Shown: positions 1 to 9,399 of the stretch, piece by piece
Numbering within the stretch: the stretch's first letter is position 1
Layout: each line of letters starts with the position of its first letter
Origin: Anaeromyxobacter paludicola
GTDB lineage: Bacteria > Myxococcota > Myxococcia > Myxococcales > Anaeromyxobacteraceae
Reading direction: 5' to 3'
Length of the DNA stretch: 64,000 bases
Assembly (NCBI RefSeq): GCF_023169965.1
Contig: NZ_AP025592.1
Coordinates: 4,300,001-4,364,000, forward strand
Notes under the pieces: generated by a model
Databases searched by the model: none
The model's input: the letters and a program-made list of their open reading frames with translations, nothing else
What the model was told of the DNA's origin: nothing
Program-made: the position numbers and the translations under genes

Positions 1-806
<806 letters not shown>

Positions 807-952
807 CTCTTTTTTCAGGCCGAAGACGCTGAGGCGTCGAGGTCGAGGTCGAAGCTCCTCTTAGGAGTGAGCCGGCCAGCAGGACCCGCTGGAAGAGCAT
901 TACTACCCTTCGTATGGTTGTCAGACGGCTTCGGCCGACAATTTAATAGCTT

Positions 953-1069
<117 letters not shown>

Positions 1070-1080
1070 CTTTTCTCGAA

Positions 1081-1111
1081 GGGCCCGCCTCAACCGGCGG
1101 GCCCTTTTTTT
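1081..1111 (+). terminator. Intrinsic terminator of the rRNA operon
   Basis: A perfect 9-bp stem, GGGCCCGCC (1081-1089) and GGCGGGCCC (1095-1103), with a 5-base loop is followed directly by seven T residues. This is the clearest rho-independent terminator in the window and sits 11 bases after the 5S RNA. Confidence 0.93.
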
Positions 1112-1360
1112 ATGCCCGCGCGCGGGGGGACGGGGCGGGGTAGACTGCCGCGCTCCGCGGCATGCGCCGGGTAGACTGCCGCGTGCCGCGCTGCGGGAAC
1201 TGGAAGGCCCGGGGACACCCGAAGAGCTCCGGCGCGCCGAGCCGCCCAGGCCGCCGCGACGAGGCCCGGCCGATCCCGGGCCGCCGACGCCGGAAGCGGC
1301 CCCGGACGGCGAGGGTGCAGCCGGCACGCCGCTGCCGCCGTCCGCCGGGGCCGAGCCGGC
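1112..1360. other. Intergenic region without a recognisable gene
   Basis: Very GC-rich spacer between the rRNA terminator and the DoxX-like gene. It holds a short direct repeat: the 14-base core GGTAGACTGCCGCG occurs near 1139 and again near 1171. Reading frames here look like composition shadows; no RNA gene was recognised. Confidence 0.5.
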
Positions 1361-1786
1361 TCAAGCCCTCGCCGGCCGCATCGCCGCGGTGGCGGTCTCG
1401 CGGGCGATCGCCTCGTCGCGCACCTCGGCGAGCCGGGCGAGCGCGAAGGCCCCGACCGCCATCACCAGGTCGCGCACCGCGATGTCGAGGAAGTGGCCGC
1501 TCGACAGCAGGTTGAGCGCGATGCAGACCAGCCAGGCGCACGCCACCCACGCGGCCTGGCGCGTGAACCGCGTCAGCACCGCGATCCCCACCACCACCTC
1601 GATGATCCCCGCGAGGTGCATGAAGGTCGCCGGGCTCACCGGCAGGAGCTGCTTCGCGATGGGGGAGAGGTACCCCGTCCAGTCCACGAGCAGGTTGGTG
1701 AACTTGTCCAGGCCGGCCACGATGGGCACCACCCCGAAGGCGATGCGCAGCGCCCAGTACCCCGACTCGAGTCGCTTGTCGTTCAT
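1361..1786 (-). CDS. DoxX-like integral membrane protein
   Basis: Small membrane protein of 141 residues resembling the DoxX/DoxD-like superfamily. Four hydrophobic helices are visible: about residues 10-28 (beginning YWALRIAFGVVPIVAG), 55-75 (MHLAGIIEVVVGIAVL), 82-98 (AWVACAWLVCIAL) and 108-122. The start is placed at ATG 1784-1786 because AGGAGG lies just upstream on the minus strand; longer in-frame extensions are charged and implausible. Substrate and function are unknown for most of this family. The gene is divergent from the ECF sigma factor gene, with 126 bases between the starts. The C-terminal tail is short and rich in Ala and Arg. Confidence 0.8.
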   Translation of the reverse strand: MNDKRLESGYWALRIAFGVVPIVAGLDKFTNLLVDWTGYLSPIAKQLLPVSPATFMHLAGIIEVVVGIAVLTRFTRQAAWVACAWLVCIALNLLSSGHFLDIAVRDLVMAVGAFALARLAEVRDEAIARETATAAMRPARA

Positions 1787-1912
1787 GACGTCCTCCTGCC
1801 GATGAGAGGCCGCCGGAGGCCGGCGGTTACCGCGGCGGCCCAGGTGGGCGGTGCGCTGGGAGCCGGTCACCTCGCGCGGCCGCCGGCGTCATGGTGTGAG
1901 GAGGAGGCGAAC

Positions 1913-2599
1913 GTGACCGAGCTCTCCATCGTGCCGGCGCCCGCGCCGGACGTCCCCAGCGACGAGGAGGTGGTGCGCCGGGTGCGGGCCGGGGAGGTGG
2001 CGCTCTTCGAGCTCCTGATGCGCCGCCACAACCAGCGCGTGTACCGGGCGATCCGCTCCCTCCTGCGCGACGAGGCGGAGGTGGAGGACGCGATGCAGCA
2101 GGCCTACCTGCACGCCTGGGCGCGGCTGTCCCAGTGGACCGGCGAGGCGCCGTTCCGCGCCTGGCTCATCCGCATCGCCGTGAACGAGGCGCTCTCGCGA
2201 CTCCGGCCGGGCCGCAGGCCGGCGGTGCGCGAGGTCGACGAGGAGGAGCAGATGGACCCCGGTGCCCGCGATCCCGAGCGCCAGGCCGGCGCGCGGGAGC
2301 TGCTCTCGCTGCTGGAGGAGGCGGTCGATCGGCTGCCGGTGCTCTACCGGACGGCCTTCATGTTGCGCGAGATCGAGGGGCTCTCGACCGCCGAGACGGC
2401 CGGGTGCCTGGGGTTGTCGCCGGAGGTGGTGAAGGTGCGGCTGCACCGCGCCCGCGCCGCGCTCCGGACGGCGCTGCTCGATCGGGCCGAGCGCCAGGCG
2501 CACGCGGCCTTTCCGTTCCTCGCGCCCCGGTGCGACCGCGTCGTGCGCGCCGTGCTCGCCCGGCTGCCGGGCCCGGAGAGCCCCCGCCCGATCGCTTGA
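1913..2599 (+). CDS. ECF-type RNA polymerase sigma factor
   Basis: A 228-residue sigma-70 family factor of the extracytoplasmic-function group. Region 2 spans roughly residues 25-95 (LMRRHNQRVYRAIRSLL, then DAMQQAYLHAW and FRAWLIRIAVNEALSRLR). Region 4 spans about 135-185 and carries the helix-turn-helix EIEGLSTAETAGCLGLS followed by VKVRLHRARAALR. GTG at 1913 is chosen because GAGGAGG ends about seven bases upstream and the upstream extension of the frame is not protein-like. A ~40-residue tail containing APRCDRVVRAVLARL follows region 4. No anti-sigma gene is adjacent: the next gene downstream is a lipoprotein without a transmembrane or zinc anti-sigma domain, so control is unclear. Confidence 0.9.
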   Translation: MTELSIVPAPAPDVPSDEEVVRRVRAGEVALFELLMRRHNQRVYRAIRSLLRDEAEVEDAMQQAYLHAWARLSQWTGEAPFRAWLIRIAVNEALSRLRPGRRPAVREVDEEEQMDPGARDPERQAGARELLSLLEEAVDRLPVLYRTAFMLREIEGLSTAETAGCLGLSPEVVKVRLHRARAALRTALLDRAERQAHAAFPFLAPRCDRVVRAVLARLPGPESPRPIA

Positions 2600-2628
2600 T
2601 TGGGCGCAACGGCGGCTCTCGTTTTTTT
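2576..2628 (+). terminator. Probable terminator of the sigma factor gene
   Basis: GAGAGCC at 2576-2582, inside the last codons of the sigma gene, is complementary to GGCTCTC at 2614-2620. A second short pairing (GCC with GGC) extends it across a bulge. The right arm is followed by G and seven T residues. The loop is long (about 22 bases) and contains the stop codon, so confidence is moderate. Confidence 0.5.
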
Positions 2629-2696
2629 CCCCGGTTGGGTCTATGCTGCGCGCCCAAGTCGATCCTTTCTGACCGAGTCCCGACCGGAGGAACCTC

Positions 2697-3551
2697 ATGC
2701 GCCTCACCCTCGTCGCCGCCTTCACCCTCGCGATGGCCGCCTGCAAGCAGCAGCCGCCTCCCGCCAAGCCGGCGGCCGGCGCCGCCGCTCCGCTCGCCGC
2801 GACCGACGCGGCCCCGGCGGCCGGCGGCATCAAGGGCAAGCTCGTCGAGCGGATCGACGCGGCTCCCTACAGCTACCTGAAGCTCGACACCGCGCAGGGC
2901 GAGACCTGGGCCGCGGTGCCGCAGACCACCGCGGCGAACGGGGCCGAGGTCACCGTCGTGAACGCCTTCCCGATGAAGGACTTCGAGAGCAAGACGCTCA
3001 ACCGCAAGTTCGCGGTCGTCTACTTCGGCACGCTCGCTGGCCAGGAGGCCGCCGCCGGCGGCGCGCCCATGGGCGGCGCGCCGATGGGCGGCGCCGCGGC
3101 GCCGGCCGCGATGGGCGGGATGCCGCCCCAGGGCATGGGCGGCGGGATGCCCCCGGCCGGCATGGGCGGCCAGCCGCCGAACGTGGCGGCCCAGCACCAG
3201 GGCGTGAACGCCGCGCCGGTGAAGGTGGCGAAGGTCGCCAAGGCGACCGGCCCCGACGCCCGGACCGTCTCCGAGATCTACGCGCAGAAGGCCTCGCTCA
3301 AGGAGAAGAGCGTGACCGTCCGCGGCCAGGTGGTGAAGTTCAACGCCGGCGTGATGGGCAAGAACTGGGTCCACCTCCGCGACGGCAGCGGCGCCGAGGA
3401 GAAGAAGGACAACGACATCACCGTCACCACCATGGACAACGTGGCGGTGGGCGACACGGTCACCGCCAAGGGCACCGTGCACCTCGACAAGGACTTCGGC
3501 TACGGCTACGCGTACCCGGTGATCGTCGAGGAGGCGAAGGTCTCGAAGTAG
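2697..3551 (+). CDS. Lipoprotein with Met/Gly-rich linker and OB-fold-like domain
   Basis: A 284-residue predicted exported lipoprotein. The signal peptide ends in LAMAAC, with the lipidated Cys at residue 16. A first domain (about residues 43-118, from GGIKGKLVERIDAAP) is followed by a low-complexity segment at about 120-165 built from GGAPMGG, MGGMPPQGMGG and similar units. The C-terminal ~100 residues (SEIYAQKASLKEKSVTVRG to the end) look like a small beta-barrel of the OB-fold kind found in periplasmic NrfJ-like proteins; that match is by pattern only. CCGGAGGAA lies just before the ATG. The gene stands alone on this strand with 145 bases before recQ's start region. The Met-rich linker could bind a soft metal; this is inference. 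Confidence 0.72.
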   Translation: MRLTLVAAFTLAMAACKQQPPPAKPAAGAAAPLAATDAAPAAGGIKGKLVERIDAAPYSYLKLDTAQGETWAAVPQTTAANGAEVTVVNAFPMKDFESKTLNRKFAVVYFGTLAGQEAAAGGAPMGGAPMGGAAAPAAMGGMPPQGMGGGMPPAGMGGQPPNVAAQHQGVNAAPVKVAKVAKATGPDARTVSEIYAQKASLKEKSVTVRGQVVKFNAGVMGKNWVHLRDGSGAEEKKDNDITVTTMDNVAVGDTVTAKGTVHLDKDFGYGYAYPVIVEEAKVSK

Positions 3552-3661
3552 GCCTCGCCGCATCCGGCATCGAGCGCGGCGGCGCGGCCTCCCGGCCCGC
3601 CGCCGCGGCCATTTCCGGCGCGACTCGAGGGTCGGAGCCCTGGTGTAGACTGCGCCGCCCC

Positions 3662-5590
3662 ATGCCCGCCCCGCTCCCCACGCGCGAAGAGCTCTCGGCC
3701 GCCGCCCGCGCGCTGCGCGCCGACTGGGAGGCGGGCGAGGGCTCCGACGCCGCGCTGCGCGCGCAGGTGCTGGAGCGGCTCGACGCCCTGCGGGACCTCT
3801 ACCGGACGGCGCCCGAGCTCTTTACGCGCGAGATCACGGACGAGCTCCGGGCGGTGGGCGAGGGGCTGCGCCGCCCGCTCGGCGCTCCGCGCGCCGCGCA
3901 CCGCGCCGCGCCCGCCGTCGAGCCCCGTTCCGCAGCCGCCGTCGATGCCGGGTCCACGCCGGGCGTCGATTCCCGCGCCACGCCCGGCGCCGAGCCCCGC
4001 TGCACGCCCAGCGCCGCTCGCCGCGTCGAGCCGGGCGAGGGCGCCGAGCGGGCGGCGCGCCTCCTGCGCGAGCTCTTCGGCCACGAGCGCTTTCGCCCCG
4101 GGCAGCGCGAGATCATCGAGGCGGTCCTCGCCGGCCGCGACTGCGTCGGCGTGATGCCGACCGGCGCCGGCAAGTCGCTCACCTACCAGATCCCGGCGCG
4201 CCTGCTCGGTGGCGTCACCCTCGTCATCTCGCCGCTCATCGCCCTCATGAAGGACCAGGTGGACGCGATGTCGCGCGTGGGGCTCTCGGCCACCTTCCTC
4301 AACTCGAGCCTCTCGCCGGAGGAGCGGCGGGAGCGGATCGAGGGGCTGCGCGCCGGCCGCTACGAGCTGCTCTACGCGGCGCCGGAGGGGCTCGAGGCCT
4401 CGGTGGGCGGCGTGCTGCAGGGGCTGCCGCTCTCGCTCATCGCCGTGGACGAGGCCCACTGCATCAGCCACTGGGGCCACGACTTCCGCCCCGCCTACCG
4501 CAACCTCTCCGGCCTGAAGGCCCGGTTCGGCAACCTGCCGGTGCTGGCCCTCACCGCCACCGCCACGCGCGAGGTCACCCGGGACATCGCCTCGCAGCTC
4601 GGCATGGAGCGGCCGCTCGCGTTCCGGGGCACCTTCTTCCGGCCCAACCTCCGCCTCCACGCCTACAAGAAGGGGGAGGAGCGGGAGGGGAGCGGCAAGA
4701 TCTCCGTCCGGGACTCCATCCTGCGGCTGGTGCGGGCGCGTCCGGGGAAGAGCGGGATCGTCTACTGCCTCTCGCGCAAGTCCTCCGAGGGCACGGCCGA
4801 GTTCCTCCGCGACCACGGCGTCCGCGCCGCCGCCTACCACGCCGGGCTCGAGGCGGAGGAGCGGGCGCGGGTGCAGGACGCCTTCCAGGCGGACGAGGTG
4901 GACGTGGTCGTCGCCACCGTCGCCTTCGGGATGGGGATCGACAAGCCGGACACCCGGTACGTCATCCACCGCGACATGCCGCGCTCGATCGAGGGCTACT
5001 ACCAGGAGATCGGGCGCGCCGGCCGCGACGGCCGCGAGAGCGACTGCGTCCTCTTCTACTCCTGGGCCGACGTCCTCTCGTACGACCGTTTCGCGGGGGA
5101 GGCGGAGGACCCGGAGATCCAGCGCTGGCAGAAGCGGCAGGTCCGACAGATGTTCGACTTCGCCGACGGCGCGAGGTGCCGCCACCAGGACCTCGCCGCC
5201 TACTTCGGCGAGGAGCTCGATCCCTGCGGCGCCTCCTGCGACCACTGCGCCGGGCTCGACCTCGTCGCGAGCGCCCCGGCGGCCGGGCGGCGCAAGGTGC
5301 GGCTCACGCCGCGGGCCGCGCCGGGCACGCGCGGCCGCGACGACGACGCCGGCCCGGAGACGGCCGAGGGCGACCTGCGGCTCTTCGAGGCGCTGCGGGC
5401 CCTGCGCACCGGCCTCGCGCGGGCGCGGAAGGTCCCGCCCTACGTCATCTTCCCCGACTCCGCGCTGGCGCTCATGGCCGAGCGGAAGCCCGTCACCGAG
5501 GACCAGCTCCTCGAGGTGCCTGGCGTCGGGGAGAAGAAGCTCGCCCTCTACGGCGAGGAGTTCCTGGCCGTGCTCCGCAAGCACGCCTGA
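3662..5590 (+). CDS. recQ: ATP-dependent DNA helicase RecQ, variant domain layout
   Basis: A 642-residue superfamily 2 DNA helicase acting in recombinational repair. The helicase core carries Walker A MPTGAGKS (about residue 164), the DEAH-type motif VDEAHCISHWGHDFRPAYR, motif III LALTATA and motif VI EIGRAGRDGR. A four-cysteine zinc site follows (ARCRHQ, then PCGASCDHC), and the last ~75 residues form an HRDC domain (YVIFPDSALALMAERKP, LEVPGVGEKKL). Only about 50 residues separate the zinc site from HRDC, so the winged-helix part of the RQC region appears absent. Conversely, about 130 residues precede the helicase, including an Ala/Pro-rich stretch with repeated VEPR/ATPGAEPR-like units. The ATG at 3662 is the first plausible start; a TAGACT box lies about 10 bases upstream. 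Confidence 0.93.
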   Translation: MPAPLPTREELSAAARALRADWEAGEGSDAALRAQVLERLDALRDLYRTAPELFTREITDELRAVGEGLRRPLGAPRAAHRAAPAVEPRSAAAVDAGSTPGVDSRATPGAEPRCTPSAARRVEPGEGAERAARLLRELFGHERFRPGQREIIEAVLAGRDCVGVMPTGAGKSLTYQIPARLLGGVTLVISPLIALMKDQVDAMSRVGLSATFLNSSLSPEERRERIEGLRAGRYELLYAAPEGLEASVGGVLQGLPLSLIAVDEAHCISHWGHDFRPAYRNLSGLKARFGNLPVLALTATATREVTRDIASQLGMERPLAFRGTFFRPNLRLHAYKKGEEREGSGKISVRDSILRLVRARPGKSGIVYCLSRKSSEGTAEFLRDHGVRAAAYHAGLEAEERARVQDAFQADEVDVVVATVAFGMGIDKPDTRYVIHRDMPRSIEGYYQEIGRAGRDGRESDCVLFYSWADVLSYDRFAGEAEDPEIQRWQKRQVRQMFDFADGARCRHQDLAAYFGEELDPCGASCDHCAGLDLVASAPAAGRRKVRLTPRAAPGTRGRDDDAGPETAEGDLRLFEALRALRTGLARARKVPPYVIFPDSALALMAERKPVTEDQLLEVPGVGEKKLALYGEEFLAVLRKHA

Positions 5591-5601
5591 AAGGCCCGAC
5601 C

Positions 5602-6144
5602 TTGGCGCTCGCCCCCACGCTCTACGACTTCGACGTCGCCCTCTCCCACGTGGACCGCGGGATCGACGCCCGCCTCCAGGTCAAGACGGCGCGCCACCCC
5701 TCCGAGTCGATGGAGCGGGTCTGGCTGCGGGTCCTCGCCTACTGCTGCCTCCACGAGGAGCGGCTGGCGTTCGGCCCGGGGCTGAGCGACCCCGACGCGC
5801 CGGACCTCTTCGCCGACGATCTCACCGGCCAGCGGACGCTGCTCGTCCGCGTGGGCCGCCAGGACCCGGCGAAGATCCAGCGCGAGTCCGACCGGGGCGG
5901 GAAGGCGCGGGTGGCGCTCTTCCTCGACTCGGCGGCGCGCGTGGCCGCCTTCCGCGAGGAGGCGGCGGCCGCCGGGCTGGCGCGCCTCGATCGCGTGGAG
6001 CTCTACGCCCCCGACGCGGCCCTGCTGCGCCAGCTCGCGCCGCGGGAGGAGCGCCGGCAGAAGCTCTCGCTCACCGTCGTGGGCGATCACCTCTACCTCG
6101 AGGTGGCCGGCGAGAGCCTCGACGGGCCGCTGCACCGCGGGTGA
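5602..6144 (+). CDS. yaeQ: YaeQ family protein (TTG start)
   Basis: A 180-residue protein matching the YaeQ family, which has a restriction-nuclease-like fold and no firmly established activity. Supporting stretches are ALAPTLYDFDVALSHVDRG at the N terminus, KTARHPSESMERVWLRVLAY around residues 30-50, and the C-terminal LTVVGDHLYLEVAGESL. The start is taken as TTG at 5602, because the resulting start Met-Ala-Leu-Ala-Pro-Thr aligns with the usual YaeQ start and the next in-frame candidates would truncate the conserved beginning. It starts 11 bases after recQ ends and is probably co-transcribed with it. No good ribosome binding site is visible. Confidence 0.85.
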   Translation: MALAPTLYDFDVALSHVDRGIDARLQVKTARHPSESMERVWLRVLAYCCLHEERLAFGPGLSDPDAPDLFADDLTGQRTLLVRVGRQDPAKIQRESDRGGKARVALFLDSAARVAAFREEAAAAGLARLDRVELYAPDAALLRQLAPREERRQKLSLTVVGDHLYLEVAGESLDGPLHRG

Positions 6145-6190
6145 GCGGCGGCCGCGGCCCGGGCGCGCGCTCGAAGGCGCTCCAAAGAGA

Positions 6191-6222
6191 GAGCCCCCTC
6201 CCGCTCGCGCGGCAGGGGGCTC
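6191..6222 (-). terminator. Hairpin between convergent yaeQ and lipoprotein genes
   Basis: GAGCCCCCT (6191-6199) and AGGGGGCTC (6214-6222) form a perfect 9-bp stem with a 14-base loop. Read on the minus strand the hairpin is followed by TCTCTTT, so it fits best as the terminator of the minus-strand lipoprotein operon; it may also stop transcription from yaeQ. Confidence 0.65.
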
Positions 6223-6259
6223 GGGGGAGGGGACCGGCCCTCCCCGGCGTAAAGCGGAC

Positions 6260-6877
6260 CTACGGCGCCTCGGCGCGGGTCTTCACGTAGAAGTCGAGCG
6301 TGAGATCCGCGTTCCAGTCCTGCTGCGGCAGGTTCACCGCGCCCTGGACCGTCATGGCGAGCATCACGCCCATCTGCTTGTTGGCGAGGTAGTCGGCGAG
6401 GTTCACGTCGCCCTTCCTCACGAAGTGGAGCTTCGTGGGATCGACCGCGCCGCCGGCGGGCCGCGTGTAGGTGGCGATCACCGTGGCCTGCGCGCCCGAC
6501 GGGTCCACGGCGGGGTCGAAGACCTTGAGCGCGGCGCTGTCCACGCCGGCGAGGTCGCCGGTGGTGGACTTCATCGCCACGTCGGCGCCGTTGAGGGTGA
6601 TGACCGTGGACACCTTGATGGTGCCGTTCGGATCGTTCTTGGTGAGCGGGATGTCGGCTTCGAAGGTACTGCTGGCGGGCGGCAGGGCCACCTGGACCGG
6701 CACGTCGACCGGCCCGGCAATCGGCACGCCGAGGTGGCTCGTCCCGGGCAGGCCCCCGAAGTCGTGGGTGATGGCGATCGACTTCTCCTCGGCCTGGGCG
6801 AAGAAGAGCCCGCCGCAGCCGGCGAGGGCGAAGGCGGTGACGAGGAGCAGGGCCGCGCGCTGGAGGTTCTTGGTCAT
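6260..6877 (-). CDS. Hypothetical lipoprotein
   Basis: A 205-residue exported protein with a lipoprotein signal peptide: basic start MTKNLQR, hydrophobic core ALLLVTAFA and lipobox LAGC, giving Cys at about residue 21. The mature part is rich in beta-strand-like alternation (VPVQVALPP, DIPLTKNDPNGTIKVSTVITL, ATVIATYTRP) and resembles no family I can name. It is the second gene of a two-gene minus-strand operon, starting 11 bases after the stop of the outer-membrane protein gene at 6889-7743, and is followed by a terminator hairpin. Joint expression with a predicted outer-membrane protein suggests envelope function; nothing more can be said. Confidence 0.75.
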   Translation of the reverse strand: MTKNLQRAALLLVTAFALAGCGGLFFAQAEEKSIAITHDFGGLPGTSHLGVPIAGPVDVPVQVALPPASSTFEADIPLTKNDPNGTIKVSTVITLNGADVAMKSTTGDLAGVDSAALKVFDPAVDPSGAQATVIATYTRPAGGAVDPTKLHFVRKGDVNLADYLANKQMGVMLAMTVQGAVNLPQQDWNADLTLDFYVKTRAEAP

Positions 6878-6888
6878 GGGTGCGCTCC

Positions 6889-7743
6889 CTAGAACAGGTA
6901 CAGGAGGAAGCCGAGGTTGACGGAGGGCCCGCGCACGCTGATCTGCGGGTTGGTGGCGGAGGTGACGGCCCCCGGGTTGCTGGCGTCGGCCGCCGCCTTG
7001 AAGTTCTTGGCCTCGGTCTGGAGCCAGAAGAGGCCGCCGCGGAGGAAGAAGACGAAGCGGTTCTGGGCGCCGAACTCGAGGCCGAGCTGGGCCTGCTGGT
7101 AGGCGTAGCCGATCTGCTTCAGGGCGATCTTGGCCGCCGCGCTGGACGAGTCGGGGGCGTACTTGCTGGCGTCGCCGTCGAACATCTGGCCGTACTCGAA
7201 GTGCAGCGTGGGCACCACGCCCCAGTGGAAGGGGAGCAGCGTCACGCCGCCGTGCAGGCCGCCGGAGAGGACGTTGAAGTTGCCGCCCGCCTCGAGCCGC
7301 AGGAAGCGGTAGGGCCGGAAGACGAGCGAGAGGCCCGAGATGTCGGGGGCGCCCAGGTCGAGCTGCAGGCCGAGGTGCGTGCCGTCGTACATCGCGTACC
7401 AGGGCTGCCGCGGCGCGGGCGCGGCAGCCGGCTGCTCGAGCGCGGCGGTGCGGACGGCGAAGTCGGCGCCGGGCGCCGGCGGGATCGGGGCGGGGGGCAC
7501 CGCGACGGCGCCCGCGGCGGCGGCCTTCTCGTCGGCGGAGGCGGCGACGGCCGAGACCTTGGCATCCGCGGCGGCAGCGGCCGCCGAGACCTTGGCGTCG
7601 GCCGGGGCGGCGACGGCGGGAGCGGGGTCGGCCGGGGCGGTCTCCGGGGCCGCAGTCACCGCTGGAGCGGGGCCCGCGCCCGGGGGCGTCGGGTCGGCGG
7701 CGCCGGCGAGGGCCAGCAGCGCCAGGAGGGGGGCGATGGTCAT
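6889..7743 (-). CDS. Predicted outer-membrane beta-barrel protein
   Basis: A 284-residue exported protein. The N terminus [16 protein letters not shown] is a signal peptide, followed by about 100 residues rich in Ala and Pro with repeats of the type [19 protein letters not shown]. The remaining part alternates polar and hydrophobic residues and is rich in aromatics ([47 protein letters not shown]), ending in Phe as outer-membrane barrels commonly do. The start at ATG 7741-7743 is preceded by AAGGAGT; a longer in-frame extension to 7914 lacks a signal peptide and is not favoured. It heads an operon with the lipoprotein at 6260-6877. Specific function is unknown. Confidence 0.72.
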   Translation of the reverse strand: MTIAPLLALLALAGAADPTPPGAGPAPAVTAAPETAPADPAPAVAAPADAKVSAAAAAADAKVSAVAASADEKAAAAGAVAVPPAPIPPAPGADFAVRTAALEQPAAAPAPRQPWYAMYDGTHLGLQLDLGAPDISGLSLVFRPYRFLRLEAGGNFNVLSGGLHGGVTLLPFHWGVVPTLHFEYGQMFDGDASKYAPDSSSAAAKIALKQIGYAYQQAQLGLEFGAQNRFVFFLRGGLFWLQTEAKNFKAAADASNPGAVTSATNPQISVRGPSVNLGFLLYLF

Positions 7744-7957
7744 GAAGACTCCTTCGGCCAGATTGGGGCTGCGCGATAAGGGCGGCCCTCGGGTAGCCGG
7801 GCGAAGCCTAGCCCGTCTGGGGGGTCCACTGCCAGAGCGGGTCCGGCGGAACCCTTCCGGAATGCTGGCGGACGGGCGGGGATTGATTAGATACCCGGGC
7901 GTACTGGACCTCATCGGTCTATTTTGCCCAAACCCGCATCAGGACAACGGAACCTTC

Positions 7958-9397
7958 ATGAGCAGCCAGCAGGCCCTCCGCGAGATCACCGAGCAGAAGT
8001 ACCGCTACGGCTTCGTCACCGACATCGAGGCCGACGCCGTCCCTCGGGGGCTCTCCGAGGAGATCATCCGGCTCATCTCCCGGAAGAAGAACGAGCCCCA
8101 GTTCATGCTCGACTGGCGGCTCCGGGCCTACCGGCACTGGCTCACCCTGGAGGAGCCGGCCTGGCCCAACGTCCACTACCCCCGGATCGACTACCAGAAC
8201 ATCGTCTACTACTCGGCGCCCAAGCCCAAGAAGGCGCTCGGCTCCATGGACGAGGTCGATCCGGAGCTGAAGCAGGCCTTCGACAAGCTCGGCATCCCGC
8301 TCGTGGAGCAGCAGCGGCTCGCCGGCGTCGCCGTGGACGCCGTCTTCGACTCGGTCTCGGTGGCGACCACCTTCAAGAAGAAGCTCGCCGACCTGGGGAT
8401 CGTCTTCTGCTCCTTCAGCGAGGCGGTGCGGGAGCACCCGGCGCTGGTGGAGCGGTACCTCGGCTCGGTCGTCCCGTTCACCGACAACTTCTTCGCCACC
8501 CTCAACAGCGCCGTGTTCTCCGACGGCAGCTTCGCCTACGTGCCGAAGGGCGTCCGCTGCCCGATGGAGCTCTCCACCTACTTCCGGATCAACGCGAAGG
8601 ACACCGGCCAGTTCGAGCGGACGCTGCTCGTGGCCGACGAGGGCGCGCAGGTCTCGTACCTCGAGGGCTGCACCGCCCCGCAGCGCGACGAGAACCAGCT
8701 GCACGCCGCGGTGGTGGAGCTGGTCGCGCTCGACGGCGCGCAGATCAAGTACTCCACGGTCCAGAACTGGTACCCGGGCGACGCCGAGGGGCGCGGCGGC
8801 ATCTACAACTTCGTCACCAAGCGCGGCAAGGCGATGAACCGCGCGCGGATCAGCTGGACGCAGGTCGAGACCGGCAGCGCCATCACCTGGAAGTACCCGA
8901 GCGTCATCCTGCAGGGCGACGACGCGGTGGGCGAGTTCTACTCGGTGGCGCTCTGCAACCACCGCCAGCAGGCCGACACCGGCACGAAGATGATCCACGT
9001 CGGCCGGAACACCCGCTCGACCATCATCTCGAAGGGGATCAGCGCGGGCCGTGGCCAGAACACCTACCGCGGGCTCGTGAAGGTGCTGAAGGGCGCGGCC
9101 AACGCGCGCAACTACTCGCAGTGCGACTCGCTCCTCATCGGCGACCGCTGCGGCGCCCACACCTTCCCGTACCTCGAGGTCCGCAACCCGACGGCGAAGG
9201 TGGAGCACGAGGCGACCACCTCGAAGATCGGCGAGGATCAGCTCTTCTACTGCCGGCAGCGTGGCATCAAGGAGGAGGACGCGGTGTCGATGATCGTGAA
9301 CGGGTTCGCGAAGCAGGTGCTAAAAGAGCTGCCGATGGAGTTCGCGGTCGAGGCGCAGAAGCTGCTGGGGATGAGCCTGGAAGGGAGCGTGGGGTAG
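7958..9397 (+). CDS. sufB: Fe-S cluster assembly scaffold protein SufB
   Basis: A 479-residue SufB, the scaffold partner of SufC and SufD on which [Fe-S] clusters are built in the cytosol. It is recognised along its whole length: [18 protein letters not shown] near the N terminus, [20 protein letters not shown] mid-protein, [20 protein letters not shown], and the C-terminal core [20 protein letters not shown], which contains the cysteine and acidic residues associated with nascent cluster binding. The start at 7958 gives the usual length; a frame extension upstream lies over the divergent gene's 5' end. It is the first gene of a six-gene suf operon and is two bases from sufC. No Rrf2/IscR-type regulator gene is linked. 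Confidence 0.97.
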   Translation: MSSQQALREITEQKYRYGFVTDIEADAVPRGLSEEIIRLISRKKNEPQFMLDWRLRAYRHWLTLEEPAWPNVHYPRIDYQNIVYYSAPKPKKALGSMDEVDPELKQAFDKLGIPLVEQQRLAGVAVDAVFDSVSVATTFKKKLADLGIVFCSFSEAVREHPALVERYLGSVVPFTDNFFATLNSAVFSDGSFAYVPKGVRCPMELSTYFRINAKDTGQFERTLLVADEGAQVSYLEGCTAPQRDENQLHAAVVELVALDGAQIKYSTVQNWYPGDAEGRGGIYNFVTKRGKAMNRARISWTQVETGSAITWKYPSVILQGDDAVGEFYSVALCNHRQQADTGTKMIHVGRNTRSTIISKGISAGRGQNTYRGLVKVLKGAANARNYSQCDSLLIGDRCGAHTFPYLEVRNPTAKVEHEATTSKIGEDQLFYCRQRGIKEEDAVSMIVNGFAKQVLKELPMEFAVEAQKLLGMSLEGSVG

Positions 9398-9399
9398 CG

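Noticed and set aside
807-952. tRNA gene in the 23S-5S spacer
   Set aside because: No cloverleaf, anticodon arm or T-loop (GGTTCRA) pattern could be found.
1139-1184. Direct repeat around GGTAGACTGCCGCG as an attachment site or promoter pair
   Set aside because: Only two copies of 14 bases, no integrase or mobile gene, no adjacent gene in the right orientation at a sensible distance.
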